From Taiwanofungus camphoratus (Eukaryota > Basidiomycota > Agaricomycetes > Polyporales > Taiwanofungaceae), in the NCBI GenBank assembly GCA_003999685.1, contig CP021221.1:1612001-1676000 (forward strand): DNA of 64,000 nucleotides. The letters are read 5' to 3'. The translations under genes and the position numbers were made by a program. Below, piece by piece: positions 10,901-21,174 of this stretch (the stretch's first letter is position 1; every line of letters starts with the position of its first letter). Below the pieces are notes generated by a model. The model was not told where the DNA came from and made no database searches. It worked only from the letters and a program-made list of their open reading frames with translations.

Positions 10901-11255
10901 CCCAGATTTGCCCAAAGCTGTCGAAGAATATGCGCATCGGTACGTTGTAAGGAGCATCTACTTACATTCTTAACCTTACTGTTCTCCAGTGTTGCCCCTG
11001 CCATAGCACCTAGCTACTCCCGTGCAGGTGTAGTTGTCAACTTCGTGACTGCTACAGGTGGCGATGTCGAGATGCTGCGCTCTATAGAGTGCTTCTACAA
11101 GTAAGAGTATCTTGTCTGTCCTGCACAGCATGCTGAATATGTACTTCTTGATCTTTGTAGGATTAAATGCGTAAGCGATGTGCCTTCTGTTAACCAGCCA
11201 ATTACTGACATCATGACAGCCTGAAGTTCCCATGAGCCTGCGCGACATTGTTTAA
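7942..11255 (+). CDS. eIF4A-derived pseudo-helicase with long disordered N-terminus
   Basis: The first exon (to 9238) encodes about 430 Ser/Pro-rich residues with two helical islands (ILDRLMRCEYTTREIQRDLG and ISNRLNTLTTSVGQLLALQT). The C-terminal half follows eIF4A from end to end: Q motif GPPNKIQQRALPF, HGDM, LVINYDLP, GVVVNFVT, and an ending IECFYK-IKC-PEVPMSLRDIV. The catalytic motifs are degenerate. The Walker A region is AQAPPTQERIAAY where eIF4A has AQAQSGTGKTATF. DEAD is DEVD, SAT is SNT, motif V is VIYDVQVKTPEV, and motif VI keeps HR but lacks the GRxxR arginines (HRVAPAIAPSYSR). A Ser-rich insert of about 70 residues follows DEVD. There are seven introns and a 10-nt exon at 11161-11170. 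It probably cannot hydrolyse ATP; a scaffold or RNA/translation regulator role is inference. An alternative start is at 7903. Confidence 0.85.
11161..11170 (+). other. 10-nt microexon of the pseudo-helicase gene
   Basis: The sequence TTTGTAG/GATTAAATGC/GTAAGC gives a 10-nt exon. It joins a phase-2 exon ending at 11100 to one starting CCTGAAGTTCCC, producing FYK-IKC-PEVPM, which aligns with the eIF4A C-terminal pattern. Confidence 0.7.
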
Positions 11256-11501
11256 TTCCCCTTGTTCATCGTCTGTGTATCCCTATCACATCTGCTCTCT
11301 CGGTCCAAGCTATCTGGTTTGCTCATGCTGCTTCTTCCTATTTATGTCAAGTCGCAATGCGCATTCTACTGTGTCATACCCTTTATCCCCCACATCTATC
11401 AAGATTGTCTCGTTACTAGCTAGTTCCTGGGTCTATACCCATTTACACTGTATACTGCATAGTTTCCCTTAGGATCATTACATATTGCGGGAGGCGGTCT
11501 T

Positions 11502-14500
11502 TCATCCCGATTTCGCAATATGGACAGTCAATACTTTCAATGTACTATCTTCGCTGCAGCTAGCGAGCTGCATGGTCGTATTATCAGTGGTCGGCCGCCA
11601 CATCAAACGATGAATTTGGTCCACATGGGCAGTGCTGCGCAAAGTACTTTAGTGGTTGTTCTCAATCCTTTAAAAGGTACCAACGTACCGAAAGTCAATG
11701 GTGAGATCAAGGCTCCATTCCGATGAGCTTGTTTGTAGACAACTGTAGATCTGAATTTCACCAGATTCAAGCCCTATAGCTAGCCTTCGCCTACAGATGA
11801 TTCAATATATGACTCAGTCCAACAGTCTTATCAAACTTACCGATTGGCTCTATCTGAAGGTGCAAAGGCGACAGCAGTCGCGGCTTCGGCGGTTCTGATT
11901 GTCGATACGCTTGTCCATTTTTTCAGACCCTCGGTGTTGGTTGGATGCCAAATCCTCACCTGAAAACCAGATGCTCCAGTATAACTGATACGTTAGCTAA
12001 GTGAGATACCGACCGTCTTGTCACGGGACGCAGTTGCAAATATGTCACCTTCATGCGCCCAAGCACAATCCCAGATTATTCGAGAATGTGTCTTATCAGC
12101 TGCTGCAGGCACATACCCATCTGGGATTCGCAAGGTCGATCACGACTCACGACGAGACGCGAAATAAAGCCTACCTTGGCCATCTTTAGCGAAAAGCCGC
12201 CATGAACGATCCCTAGACACAGACAACAAAAATCTGTCGTCTGGACTGAAAGCTATTCGTGTGACGGTCAGGGCATGGCCCGTTAGAGGTTGTCCCAATG
12301 ATTGCCACCTTTGCGTGTCGAAGACGCGAATCACGGCATGCTCAGGTGTTGTAGCTTTGCATGCAGTGGCCATTAGCTTATGCGAATTGGAGATTGCCAG
12401 AGTGATTGACTGTTGAGATACCAGGATTTTAATACCATAGATAAACAGAGGACAGTGACGGATGAACTAGGCATACCTCGTAGCCGTGCCCGAATATCTT
12501 CTCTATTTCAGGCCACAGAGTGACCGCAGCCAGTTCACCCTCAAACGGGCGTCTGTTTCTGCGATCAGCATCGTAGGTGTTGCTGATGTTCATTGTGTCA
12601 GGAATCACTGTTATGCATTCCAATGTCATGTTCACAAGTACAAGTAATGTTGCCCTACCTTCGGTGACCGCCTTATTCGACAGTCCAAGAGGTGGAACAG
12701 TGGCTGCTCGCGGTCTTTCGCGCTGAGAATGCACAAGATATTAGCGGTCAGTTGAATAACCACTACGATAAAGACAGTGCCTACCCCGTCGGTGTCCAAA
12801 TTTGACACCCGTGAATTATTGCAAAGTTCGACAAACTCTCGAGGAGCTTCGAAAACGCGGGCGACCTTTTCATCCGCTATACTCACGAAACGCAAAGCGT
12901 CCAGGAATGCCACACCGACAAGGTCATAACCGTGGACTTGAGGGCGACTCAATTCATGCCAGACTCGAGTCTGTGTTTCATCTTCATCGGGGGTTGGAAT
13001 CTCCGCGTGAATGCGAGTGGTCTGATCTAGGCTGTAATCGCAACGCTAGTCAGAGGAGAAGATACTTAGAAGGTGGGAAATTACCCTGTAGATATAAGAT
13101 ATTCCCCCCTTGGACTCCATGAAAGACCTCTCACAGCGGCACTGTGTCCACCGATCGCACCGACCTCGGACCAATTCTCATTCTGGGCATAGGGAGAGCC
13201 ATCAATGGTCTCCAACCTACAGCGCCAGCGCCTCCATCCTCCTCCCCATCCCCATGCAGAGGCTTCCGAACCGTCACAAGTCCACAAGCCCCCTACAAAG
13301 CCTCCTAATCGTTGCCCTCCGACATCACCAAATCGCTGTCTGTCAATCCAGATTGAGGTTGATCCATCTTTGGCTGAGGATGTAAGAATCGTTGAGGGAG
13401 ACCACAATATGAGAGAAGAGTCCGTTGACGTCGACAGTAAAGTGGGGGTTGAGGCGGAGACGTGTCGGGGACGCCAGGAAAGAGACGTTACGCCGCCTTC
13501 GTGGCCAACAAGGAGAGCATCAAAGGTGATGGAGAATTGCTGTGCACTGAAGCATCCTTTAGCAGCATTTTTACAACTGTAATTTACCGATACTAACCCA
13601 TACTGAGCTGACTTAACGGTCAGTATATGTCGTTTCAAGGAAATTTGACGGCCGCCTTCTTCAGCATCACCCAGATCTCCTAAAGACGCCTCAAAGGCAT
13701 CAAGTAGCTCATCACTGAGTGCATCATGATGTGTAGAGGCGTTTTCTGTTGTTTTCCTCGTATACGGCTCAATGTTCCACAGACGAATCGTAGCATCTTG
13801 CGAGCCCGATGCCAAAATCAGAGGATCATTATCAGATACCGGCTCTTGGAAGGCCAAACTTCGGATCCAATCCTCATGGCCAGAAAGTGCTGCAGAGCAC
13901 ACAAACTATGGAAGATATGACCACATTTAGGTTCAGCAAACCTAGGCAGGAGAGGATGAAGGCTACTTGTCCATCGGACCGAGTCCAGATTTGGATGTTT
14001 TGATCGGTAGTTCCAATAGCAAGAATTATTGCTGGAGATGAATTCAACAGTTGAATTGATGGGTGGACATGGAGTGTAAAGGACGGAACACACCTTCTGT
14101 GGCGGGGAGCGAGGTCACTGTAATTGAAAGAGGATATCTTCCGCGCAAGGAGATCGCCTGCACTTCTTGCAGTTCCTCTGGAGAATCAATGGAGGTCAAA
14201 TATTCCTACAAGTTACCCATGAAATAAAAAGGGAAACTTAGCATACCCAGATGCTCTTTTGAAACGAGTCTCCAGACTTTGATCAAGGAATCGGATGCGC
14301 CGGTCACCAGAATTTCGCCGTGCACAGCTAGAGCAGAGATAGCCTTCTCATGTGCCTTAGTAACACATTTTGTGTTCCACTAAAAAACACCTTGTTATTG
14401 TGAAGATCACTAGATATACACGGGGCAAGCATGCCTGGTCCTCGTCTCTTCTCCAGTATCTCACCACACCCCTGTCATCCGCACTGACGAAGCAATCAGC

Positions 14501-14753
14501 TTGGACAAAACATACGCAAATTACGAGTCCCTCATGTCCTGGAAGCGTCGCATGTATTCCGCGATCGAGCTTATCCTGCAATAAATTGTGAAGGACATTG
14601 GAAGACTAGGTGAAATGTAGGGCGTACTCCAGCATCCCATAATGCAACCAATTTTGAGGAGCCGAATGCTACTAAAGATGCAGATGATGCATCTGCTGAG
14701 TGAGAATGTCTGTTCGTAGACGCAGATACATATGCAACACTTGCGCAGGACAT
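11502..14753 (-). CDS. ELP2: Elongator complex subunit 2 (WD40)
   Basis: Elp2 is a double seven-bladed WD40 scaffold of Elongator, which makes the carboxymethyl/methyl group on wobble uridines of tRNA. From ATG 14753 the start is MSCASVAYVSASTNRHSHSA, then SLVAFGSSKLVALWDAG and LDRGIHATLPGHEGLVICVC. Later exons carry the diagnostic LSGHEDWIRSLAFQEP (13.9 kb), LASGSQDATIRLWNI, and LLVGHEGGVTSLSWRP with DSSLILWSPSTI near 13.4 kb. Further on are GGHSAAVRGLSWSPRGEYLI (13.1 kb), GHALTVTRIAFSPDDRFLLS (12.3 kb) and IWHPTNTEGLKKW (11.9 kb). The end is AHVDQIHRLMWRP plus CSEDSTLKVL, with stop at 11502. About ten short introns were followed only approximately. It is divergent from the AcpS-like gene. 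Confidence 0.92.
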
Positions 14754-15167
14754 CTGGTGCCAATAGTTCTCTAGACTTCGGCGGACACAGAAAACACCAA
14801 CCAAGCCTGGCTCGATTCAGTGATTGTCTTGCAAAGAAAGAAATAATGCACTCGGAGTTGTTCGAGGCTGATTGCCTCGTTCATCTTCAAGTGTTCCATA
14901 CCAAATTGCAAAGACTGCAAAACTGCGAGCACGTGCACATAAGTACGGGCTGTATTCAAAGTTTTGATGGTGACGTTGCCGCAGAGCGATGAGCCACGCG
15001 TGCTACACACATGTTCAACGACTGCTGCATCCTGTCCCTTGCAAACCGATAGTCTATGTTATGATCCACAATCTTGTTCGGTGCCCGCAGGATTGGCTCA
15101 TTTCAATCTGATCCTTATTTCTGAACAATTGCTCCGAACTTCTCCAATCAGTCTCAACCACGTTGCG

Positions 15168-15633
15168 ATGGGTTTTATCGGCATAGGGGTCGATGTCGTT
15201 TATCTACCCCGTATTGTGTCTTTCATTAAACGAAGAACTGCAAGACGATTGGCGTCTCGTATTCTGAGCAACGACGAGTTAGCTGCTTGGGATTCCATAC
15301 CTCCACGCGACGACCTCAGGAGGACTCGATTCCTTGCAGTCAGGTACGTGCTGAAAGGCAGAAGCTTGTACATGATAATCAAGCCTGTCCATGCACAGGT
15401 GGAGTGTGAAAGAAGCTGCATACAAGGCGCTGTATCCCTTGGCTCGACCAACATGGAAAGAATTAACTTTCCATGGTTTACAGCATGGGGCGAATGGTCG
15501 AAAACCGACACTGGAGTTTCGTCCGACTTCGCCAGGTCTTGCTGTTGGAACGGTCCACGTCTCTGTCAGCCATGATGGAGAATATGTGTTTGCAAATGTG
15601 CTTATTGAGGAACCTTCCATACCCTCTGCATAG
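15168..15633 (+). CDS. PPT2: Holo-[acyl-carrier-protein] synthase, AcpS/Ppt2 type
   Basis: This predicted enzyme attaches phosphopantetheine to an acyl carrier protein, in fungi usually the mitochondrial ACP. Exon 1, 15168-15343, encodes MGFIGIGVDVVYLPRIVSFI, containing the Mg-binding GxD motif, and LASRILSNDELAAWDS. The intron 15344-15398 is phase 2. Exon 2, 15399-15633, encodes RWSVKEAAYKALYPLARPTW, with the catalytic KEA motif, and VSVSHDGEYVFANVLIE near the end. The total is 136 residues, typical for AcpS. Upstream in-frame codons exist, but 15168 is the first Met next to the conserved start. Its mitochondrial role is inferred from family knowledge; no clear presequence is visible. Confidence 0.92.
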
Positions 15634-16124
15634 CGAAAAATTTTAGTCAAGCGATTTCCGCTGCTCTAATTATAATTTTAATTAGTTCTACATGCTGCAG
15701 AGCGTGCTGAGAGTCAGGTGAGTACACCGCGAGGTTCGTTCAGATTTCGATGGTAACCACTCTTGCACTCGAGATGCGCGAACCTATCATATGCATCTCA
15801 GCGCGTCTACATAGAAACAGAAACCACGATGCATCGTTGACATCATGCCAAACGGACAAATTATGCCGGGAGGCAGGTAACATACACGCTGGGAACATGC
15901 AGGAGAACTTTGAGCTGAAGTATCGTTAATCACAGAAATCTAAGAGTTGGCTAGAGGTGGCTTACATGTAAAGCTACTTAAGTCCTCGAGAAAGCACTTC
16001 CAACCCCGTGGTCTCGTCTTGCCCATCTACACAGTCCGCCCACAGACGTGGACAGCACCTTAAGGGTCTCCTTGCACTTCCGAAAGCAAACCTTGAGTAA
16101 TGACTGAAATGAGTTTCGCGAGTG
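15634..16124. other. Intergenic between convergent genes, no gene seen
   Basis: About 490 bp of 3' flanking sequence. It is locally A/T-rich just after the AcpS stop, with no coding pattern found on either strand. Confidence 0.5.
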
Positions 16125-16466
16125 CTATGACTGATCCTCTACATCTGCCGCATGATTCCTGCCACTTTGTCCGACAGGCTTCAACGGAGCACCGACATTG
16201 TTCCCGCGGAACCGCTTCCTCATGTCTAACTTAAGTCCATGGAGATGGGTACCTTAGTGACTACAGTCGTTAGAAGCGATGTTTCGACGTACCATGCCTC
16301 TTTTGCACTCAAACGTAGCCTGCCGTAGTGAGAGACACTGTTCCGGCAGTTCATCCCTATGTTCTTTGAGACACTCTGAGGGTAAATATCCCTTCTTGAG
16401 TACGCAATCAGAGTGCAAAAGGCAGTCTTTCAGAGCAGCGCGCAAATTCTCGCAGGACGAGGACAT
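16125..16466 (-). CDS. PET191: Cytochrome c oxidase assembly factor Pet191/COA5
   Basis: Pet191 is a twin CX9C protein of the mitochondrial intermembrane space needed for cytochrome c oxidase assembly. Exon 1 (from ATG 16466) begins MSSSCENLRAALKDC and contains LPEQCLSLRQATFEC and KRGM. The spacing C-x9-C is seen twice (CENLRAALKDC and CLSLRQATFEC). A GTACGT donor follows KRGM. An AAG acceptor resumes at LDMRKRFRGNNVG, restoring the family's C-terminus, and the stop is at 16125-16127. Without this splice the frame would end at 16254 and lose the conserved MRKRFRGN. The length is about 92 residues. It is divergent from IBA57, with only 116 bp between start codons. Confidence 0.92.
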
Positions 16467-16582
16467 AGAGCTGAAGAGGCAAGCAGGCAGACACTATTTC
16501 GGACGAGGTGCAAGAGAATGTGGGAAAGTCCTGGTAGGCTCAGACTGGACATCATTTGGGTCACTGCTCACTTCCAGCTTCC

Positions 16583-17924
16583 ATGCTGCCACCCAGTCTT
16601 CGTGCTCTCGTTCGCAATGCCCCTACGATTGCCCCAATTCCACAGAGATCTGTGTTGTCTGTTACAGGCTCCCAAGCTTCTGAGTTTCTGAATGGTGTGA
16701 TAACCTCTTCCGTTGCGCAACATCCGCACGGCCATTTGTTTTCCGCGTTCTTGAACGCGCAGGCAAGTCTTTAATCATGCAACCTACTTAATGAGTCTGA
16801 AGATATATATTGAAGGGCAGGGTCCTGTATGATGTTTTTATATACGCGCACCAGACTCCTGCAGGCAAGCAGGGCTACCTTATAGAGTATGACTCCAGAC
16901 AGTCCGAAGCACCCCCGCTCCTGCCCATGCTTAAGAAACATGTCCTACGCTCAAAAGTCAAACTACGTGATGTTTCTGACGAGTACGATGTATGGGCAGC
17001 ATGGGGCTCCGAGAAGGAAACAAAATGGGAAACAAAGAGAATGTGGAATTTCGCTCGGAGTGGGGCGGTAGAGCCCGTCTGGGATAGTGAGCCGGTGTGG
17101 CCATGGGGCACAGAGCCAGGAGTGCTCCGAGATCGAAGAGCTGTGGGAATGGGACATCGTTTGCTTGTGCGGAAAGGAGACCGTCGTAAGTGGAAGCCGT
17201 TGGTTAGTGTAATAGTTCTGGTCTGAACTGCTTGCAGCGCAGGATGCATCGACCCATGATGTCGCTTCTTCAGATGGCTATCTTCTGCACCGCATCCTTC
17301 AGGGGGTGCCAGAGGGTGTGATGGACATTCCACCTATGCATGCATTTCCGATGGACTCGAACCTGGACATAATGGGCGGACGTCAGCATTCTACTTCATC
17401 AGGACCCACATGTTCACCGCCGCTGATGCCTTGTTTGTATTGATACCCCAAAAGTTGACTTCAGGAAAGGTTGTTACCTAGGACAGGAACTCACTGTCCG
17501 TACATACCATACGGGCATGCTTAGGAAAAGGATATTGCCTGTATTCGTTCGGCCTTCGTGTGAAAGGTAATCTGGTAATTTTACTGTGATCTACTGCGTG
17601 CCTTGCCACTGACCCTGTGAATTTTCGTGTAGTACGGTGACTCCTATGAAGTTCCCTGAATTTCCTACGGATGTGGATATCCGTCCACACATGATTCGCG
17701 CACAAGACGATGGCAGTCCAAAGCTCAAACCTCGTGGAACAGGGAAGCTACTCAGCTCGACCCAAGGCGTTGGTCTTGCACTCCTTCGCTTGGAACATGC
17801 AGCTTCCCTAGAGAGGGGCGATGCACGCTTAGAATTTGAAATTGAAGGGGACGAAAGAACGAAGTGGAGGATTGCGCATTGGTGGCCAGACTGGTGGCCT
17901 AGTCCACCATCCGATCAAGAATAG
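16583..17924 (+). CDS. IBA57: Mitochondrial iron-sulfur assembly factor Iba57 (CAF17)
   Basis: Iba57 is a folate-fold (GcvT-like) matrix protein acting with Isa1/Isa2 to make [4Fe-4S] clusters. Exon 1 from ATG 16583 starts with a basic, Ser/Ala-rich presequence-like leader, then [20 protein letters not shown]. The second exon carries [20 protein letters not shown] and EYDVWAAWG. The third encodes [18 protein letters not shown]. The signature [18 protein letters not shown] lies near 17480, and the last exon from about 17633 ends at a stop at 17924 after [13 protein letters not shown]. All key family motifs are present, so the gene looks intact. Some distance between SNLDIMGG and DFRKGCYLG is intronic. 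Confidence 0.92.
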
Positions 17925-17989
17925 TGTAAATTGACATTTCGTTTGAGGTGTGTTCTTGAGACTCATAATGCCGACTTATTGTAGGTGTT

Positions 17990-18545
17990 GTATACAGGAT
18001 GCCTTCAATGATTCATGAAATTAACAGTTGAGAGCATAAGCTGAACCATTTGGCACCGTTGCCCCATGAACGAGGAAATCAACCAAACAATGCGGATGCA
18101 TCCTGCCTATCATAAGACTGCATCTCACTCTCTAATACAAGGAATCTGGTTAACCACTCGCGTTCACTTGGCATCTCCCGTACAATGCATGTTGGACAGA
18201 CACACCTTCTCGAAGCTGCGAGAAGGACACTGCGCCACAATGAACCGTCATTCGGCCGCTGATTTGGATCTACAAAGTAAGGTACCAAAGAGCCATGTCT
18301 ATCCCGGTCAAGACATACTTCCGGTATTGGGGATATGGAGACCTTTCAAGCGAATTGACTCGTGCCTTACCAGGCACCGTCATATCCAGTAGACAGCGGT
18401 GTTTTCTCGCCATATGGCTGTGTGACTAGGGCTATGCATTTGCTTTCTCGCTTTCCTTCCTCGTCAAACTGTGTCACATGCAGTGCGCGCTTTCCTGGTA
18501 ATTCGTCAATATAGATCAATCCCAGTCAACGCGAAAAGCACAATG
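17990..18545 (-). pseudogene. Unidentified coding-like remnant
   Basis: On the minus strand, 18520-18370 reads as a protein-like stretch (IYIDELPGKRALHVTQFDEE, then CIALVTQPYGEKTPLSTGYD) ending at a GTAAGG donor. A second stretch near 18290-18220 reads VDPNQRPNDGSLWRSVLLAA. I could not join the two in one frame without a stop, and I do not recognise the family. It may be a decayed gene or one with an exon I missed. It abuts the GH128 pseudogene. Confidence 0.3.
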
Positions 18546-18559
18546 GTAGCTATTATCCT

Positions 18560-19310
18560 TAACTGAGGAACGTTAGTAGCCCACCAGGTCCATAACCCAG
18601 TCTCCCAAAGGTGGCGTACGCAATTCCTTCAACCTTCGCAAGCTCAGAATATCTTTGTCTGACCATTAATCCCAAGCTTGAATTCGTCCCGATGCATTGG
18701 GGCGAAAACCAGGCGTCAAGTTGGCAGAACACAATCATATCATCCAAACGCAGTAGGCGCATCCCTCTAAAATGCACACTCAAAGCCCAGGACATCCTGC
18801 TTGTATCTCCTGCGCCCACCTCCGCGCCCGTGGGCAAGCAATGGTTGCTTCAGTGGCGTCAGGGCGGGTGTACAGTGGACTCCGTTGCGTTACACTGGTA
18901 CGATCTAAATTTGACCGCGTTCATAGAGTATCTCGAAGGCTATCATGCAACGTTCGCTCACAGAGTGGACTTATCAGGTGAGGGCGTTAAGTGTGCGTCG
19001 ATTTGATGCGCAATACGAGACACGGGTCCCGCAGAGCCATAATGTGGCAGACGAGCAATGTTCGCTGTGAGGCATCGTTAATTTCGTGAATGCCACTCAG
19101 CCTTATGTAGATAGCACCGACTGGGTCGAACGAATATACGTGGTGAACCTGTAGGGTGTGAACCAGGTGAGCTCCTTCTCCATCGAACTTTAATCCTTGT
19201 GCTTCATTACACGTGCTTATTATACTCCATCTATGCCTCTTGTAGGACGATGCTCTCATGGACTATTCGGACGCAGTCAGCGCCCTTGTGCAGCAGTATA
19301 TTGGTACTGT
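18560..19310 (+). pseudogene. GH128 endo-beta-1,3-glucanase pseudogene
   Basis: Fragments in order match the GH128 (alkali-sensitive-linkage/glycoside hydrolase catalytic core) family: LEFVPMHWGENQASSWQNTI (about 18680), LVSPAPTSAPVGKQWLLQW (18800), CTVDSVALHWYDLNLTAFIE (18870), YLEGYHATF, VNFVNATQPYVDSTDWVER (19080-19130), GVNQ, and DDALMDYSDA..VQQYIG (19250-19300). Damage is clear. The roughly 40 residues that carry the catalytic NEP-type motif between the first two fragments are gone. A TGA interrupts CSL*GIVNF, a TAG replaces an expected Gln codon before GVN, and the tryptophan-rich VTEWA stretch is missing. One intron near 19170-19250 still has good splice signals. The intact family cleaves fungal cell-wall glucan. 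Confidence 0.75.
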
Positions 19311-19845
19311 AACTCCCAATGTGAATGCAAATTACTAGCCTGGGGTGGTCCATGAAGAATATGGAAGTGCTGCCAGCCCTTCGAACTTAATGCGGTGGCT
19401 GAGTTGCCCTCCATTGTTTCTGTAGCTCTCACCGCTCTATTTGCGACGGTCGTCATCGGAGCTTCGGATTCGGGTGACTGGGAATATACCTTCTGTGACA
19501 GGTGCAGCACACTCATGATATGTCCTATGCGGCATGCCTTGCGTTAATTTTCCCTGTTACGTGTTGAGTTTATACGATATACATGAGCAATCAAACCGAC
19601 GGTATCTCGATAAGATCGGAGTATGCTTAGGTGCTTCAGCAGCAACACTCATCGATTGCGTCATCTATTGCTTATATACCGTCTCACTAAGTCGATATTC
19701 GTCTGCGGCTGACCAATCCAAAGAACATCTACGGCGCAGCTCGGTAGACATGGCGTATGTATAAATATCTAGAAGGATTCTCATTCTATATTGCGTGATT
19801 CGACCGTACCATCCATCGCACGTCTGAATCCAAGCCATCACAGAT
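19311..19845. other. Intergenic, promoter side of the GST gene
   Basis: No coding pattern could be supported. The last 100 bp before the GST start are the likely promoter and 5' UTR. Confidence 0.4.
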
Positions 19846-20785
19846 ATGTCGACCGGCAACAAACCGCTTCTCCTGTACACAGGTCCAACGCCCAATGGTC
19901 ACAAAGTATCCATCTTCCTCGAGGAGCTGAAGCTAGCTTACGGAGGTCCTGAATACGAGTGAGTTACGGCACATCCGAGCCATCCGGCTTCGATATCCTT
20001 CTAGGCCCTTGCCAATAACTGACCCAAGCCTGGCCCACCTGCAGCGTCTACAGGATTGACATCAGCACAAACATCCAGAAGGAGCCGTGGTTCATCAAGC
20101 TGAACCCAAACGGCCGCATCCCCGTGCTCGTCGACCGCTCGCGGAACAACTTTGTCGTCTTTGAAACCGCCGCGATCCTGCTCTACCTCCAGCAGCACTA
20201 CGACAAGGGGAACAAGTTCGGCTTCGACAAAGAGAATGACGCAGACCACTACAGCGAGATGCTACAGTGGATCTTCTTTGCCGTAAGCGCGCCGTCATCT
20301 GTGGTTATGGCGAATGTCAGAACATCTTACGCTTTGTATGCCCCAGCACGGAGGTGTAGGCCCGATGCAAGGGCAGTCGAACCACTTCAACAGATATGCA
20401 CCCGAGGACATTCCCTACGCCAAGAAGCGTGGGTGACCCGCTCCGCTTCTAATGCCAACAGGCCTGTGACAATCTTGCTTAACAGGCTACATCGACGAGA
20501 CGAAGCGGCTCTACGGTGTCCTGGAGATTCGTCTCTCTCAGAACCGTGACTGGCTCGCCGGACCTGGCAGGGGGATTTACAGCGTCGCGGACATGAACGT
20601 TCTTGCATGGGTGAGGCTCCACGGTGTTGCCAAGGTCGAAAGTCTCGACGAGTGGCCGAATGTCAAGGCAGGTCTTTTCGACTGGCATACATTCAGGTAT
20701 AGCTCACCAGAATGTTTGCTTGTAGAACTGGCTGGCGAGAGCATCCGAGCGTCCCGGATTCAAGGCTGGTGTGGCAGTTCCGTGA
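19846..20785 (+). CDS. Glutathione S-transferase (Ure2p/theta-like)
   Basis: This predicted cytosolic glutathione transferase or peroxidase acts in detoxification. Exon 1 from 19846 encodes [20 protein letters not shown], the thioredoxin-fold start. Exon 2 encodes [20 protein letters not shown], then [11 protein letters not shown] with the cis-Pro, and [15 protein letters not shown] with the glutathione-binding E-[ST] pair (here ET). Later short exons give [20 protein letters not shown] and [20 protein letters not shown]. They continue as [16 protein letters not shown] and a final [18 protein letters not shown] with stop at 20785. Several introns (about 19960, 20285, 20430, 20690) join these in frame. 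The order and length (about 235 residues) match the Ure2p-like class of basidiomycete GSTs. Confidence 0.9.
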
Positions 20786-21174
20786 AGAATGAAGTGCTGA
20801 CTGCTGCTTGGGGGTGTGAGGCATGTATGATAAATGTACTTTTATTGAGCTGTACAAGGCAATGGATGTCAATACGAACTAAGTGATCTTGACTTAACCT
20901 TTGAGGCATCCGGATGAAAAGTGGAAAGTTCGTAAGCTAGACGGAAACGACAGTGAGTACATGGAGCATAAAAATATACAGCTGATACAAAGAATAAATG
21001 ATCAACTCAGGACAATGCTGAGAGCTGAAAAATTGGTAATGCGGCATTCAAATGGAGGCAGAACACGGAACCCCCTAGTAAAAGGCGAGGGGGTTGTCTG
21101 ATTGCACCACCTCCTGCCACACTTCACTATGTGCGGTTTGAAGCCCATAGAGCACACATTTGTATTTCGTTGAA
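20786..21174. other. Intergenic, no gene seen
   Basis: 3' flank of the GST gene and promoter of the IME4-like gene. The composition shifts from balanced to strongly GC-rich at the right end. Confidence 0.4.

Noticed and set aside
11520-11726. Plus-strand 68-codon frame
   Set aside because: It is antisense to the last exons of ELP2, which read through to the conserved C-terminus ending CSEDSTLKVL.
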